A stretch of DNA of 64,000 bases from Acinetobacter gandensis (lineage in GTDB: Bacteria > Pseudomonadota > Gammaproteobacteria > Pseudomonadales > Moraxellaceae), in the NCBI RefSeq assembly GCF_001678755.1, contig NZ_LZDS01000001.1, positions 124,001-188,000 of the forward strand, written 5' to 3'. The notes below the pieces were generated by a model. That model ran no database searches. It was not told the DNA's origin and saw nothing but the letters and a program-made list of their open reading frames with translations. Shown here in pieces: positions 64,000 through 64,000 of the stretch. Every line of letters begins with the position of its first letter. Position 1 is the first letter of the stretch. A program made the translations under genes and the position numbers.

Positions 64000-64000
64000 A

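Overview
This window is chromosomal DNA of a gammaproteobacterium that is almost certainly an Acinetobacter. The evidence is an Omp33-36-type porin, a class D (OXA) beta-lactamase in a chromosomal setting, a GlpM-type membrane protein, an SfnG/MsuE sulfur cluster, a CrbS-like sensor beside actP, AT-rich intergenic DNA and TTA/TTG-biased leucine codons. The species cannot be fixed by eye. Most of the window is ordinary core genome on both strands. There is no CRISPR array, no insertion sequence, no prophage and no rRNA operon.

Layout. 0-9 kb: the end of a DMT exporter, a minus-strand run of thrB and two membrane proteins, hisF, a fatty acid hydroxylase divergent from its AraC regulator, an aqpZ gene broken by one in-frame TGA, a secreted endonuclease and an Ala/Gln-rich secreted protein. 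9-13 kb: kup, tRNA-Ser(GGA), a small unknown gene and tRNA-Thr(TGT). 12.5-24.7 kb: a methyltransferase/FAD-enzyme pair, pirin divergent from a YcaC-like hydrolase and its LysR neighbour, ahpC, ssb, a YajR-like MFS carrier, a DUF475/TerC protein, tenA and small envelope proteins. 24.9-31.6 kb: uvrA, an AT-rich accessory P-loop NTPase between repeat-like intergenic DNA, an OXA enzyme and a MORN_2 protein. 31.6-36.8 kb: a diguanylate cyclase, a 1.1-kb spacer with two candidate small RNAs, omp33-36, an ion channel and a lipoprotein gene interrupted by TGA. 36.8-52.8 kb: the acetate system (actP, yjcH, crbS-like kinase, crbR-like regulator, and acs further on), interleaved with a sulfur-scavenging pair msuE-sfnG, a DszC-like enzyme, photolyase and riboflavin synthase. 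53-64 kb: DUF805 and MscS genes of higher G+C, rsmE, waaA, an old yellow enzyme with an ArsR regulator, prfB with its +1 frameshift, two more porin-like proteins, recJ and the end of pdxH.

How the parts connect. CrbS/CrbR-type pairs are known to control acs and actP in Vibrio and Pseudomonas, so the kinase, regulator, permease and synthetase here read as one dispersed acetate circuit. MsuE supplies reduced FMN to SfnG, and probably also to the DszC-like enzyme. The ArsR protein carries two cysteines and sits directly ahead of an old yellow enzyme, which suggests an electrophile-sensing switch.

Most notable observation. The AraC-type control region of the fatty acid hydroxylase (two ATTGAC boxes 22 bp apart, 20 nt before a -10 element) is repeated with identical spacing at 3855-3917, downstream of the hydroxylase gene. 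There it points at a roughly 125-nt stretch that ends in an intrinsic terminator. This predicts an unannotated AraC-controlled small RNA or 23-residue peptide. Other leads are three further candidate small RNAs, a concentric palindrome in the arsR promoter, a repeat family with compensatory stem changes, and two TGA-interrupted genes.
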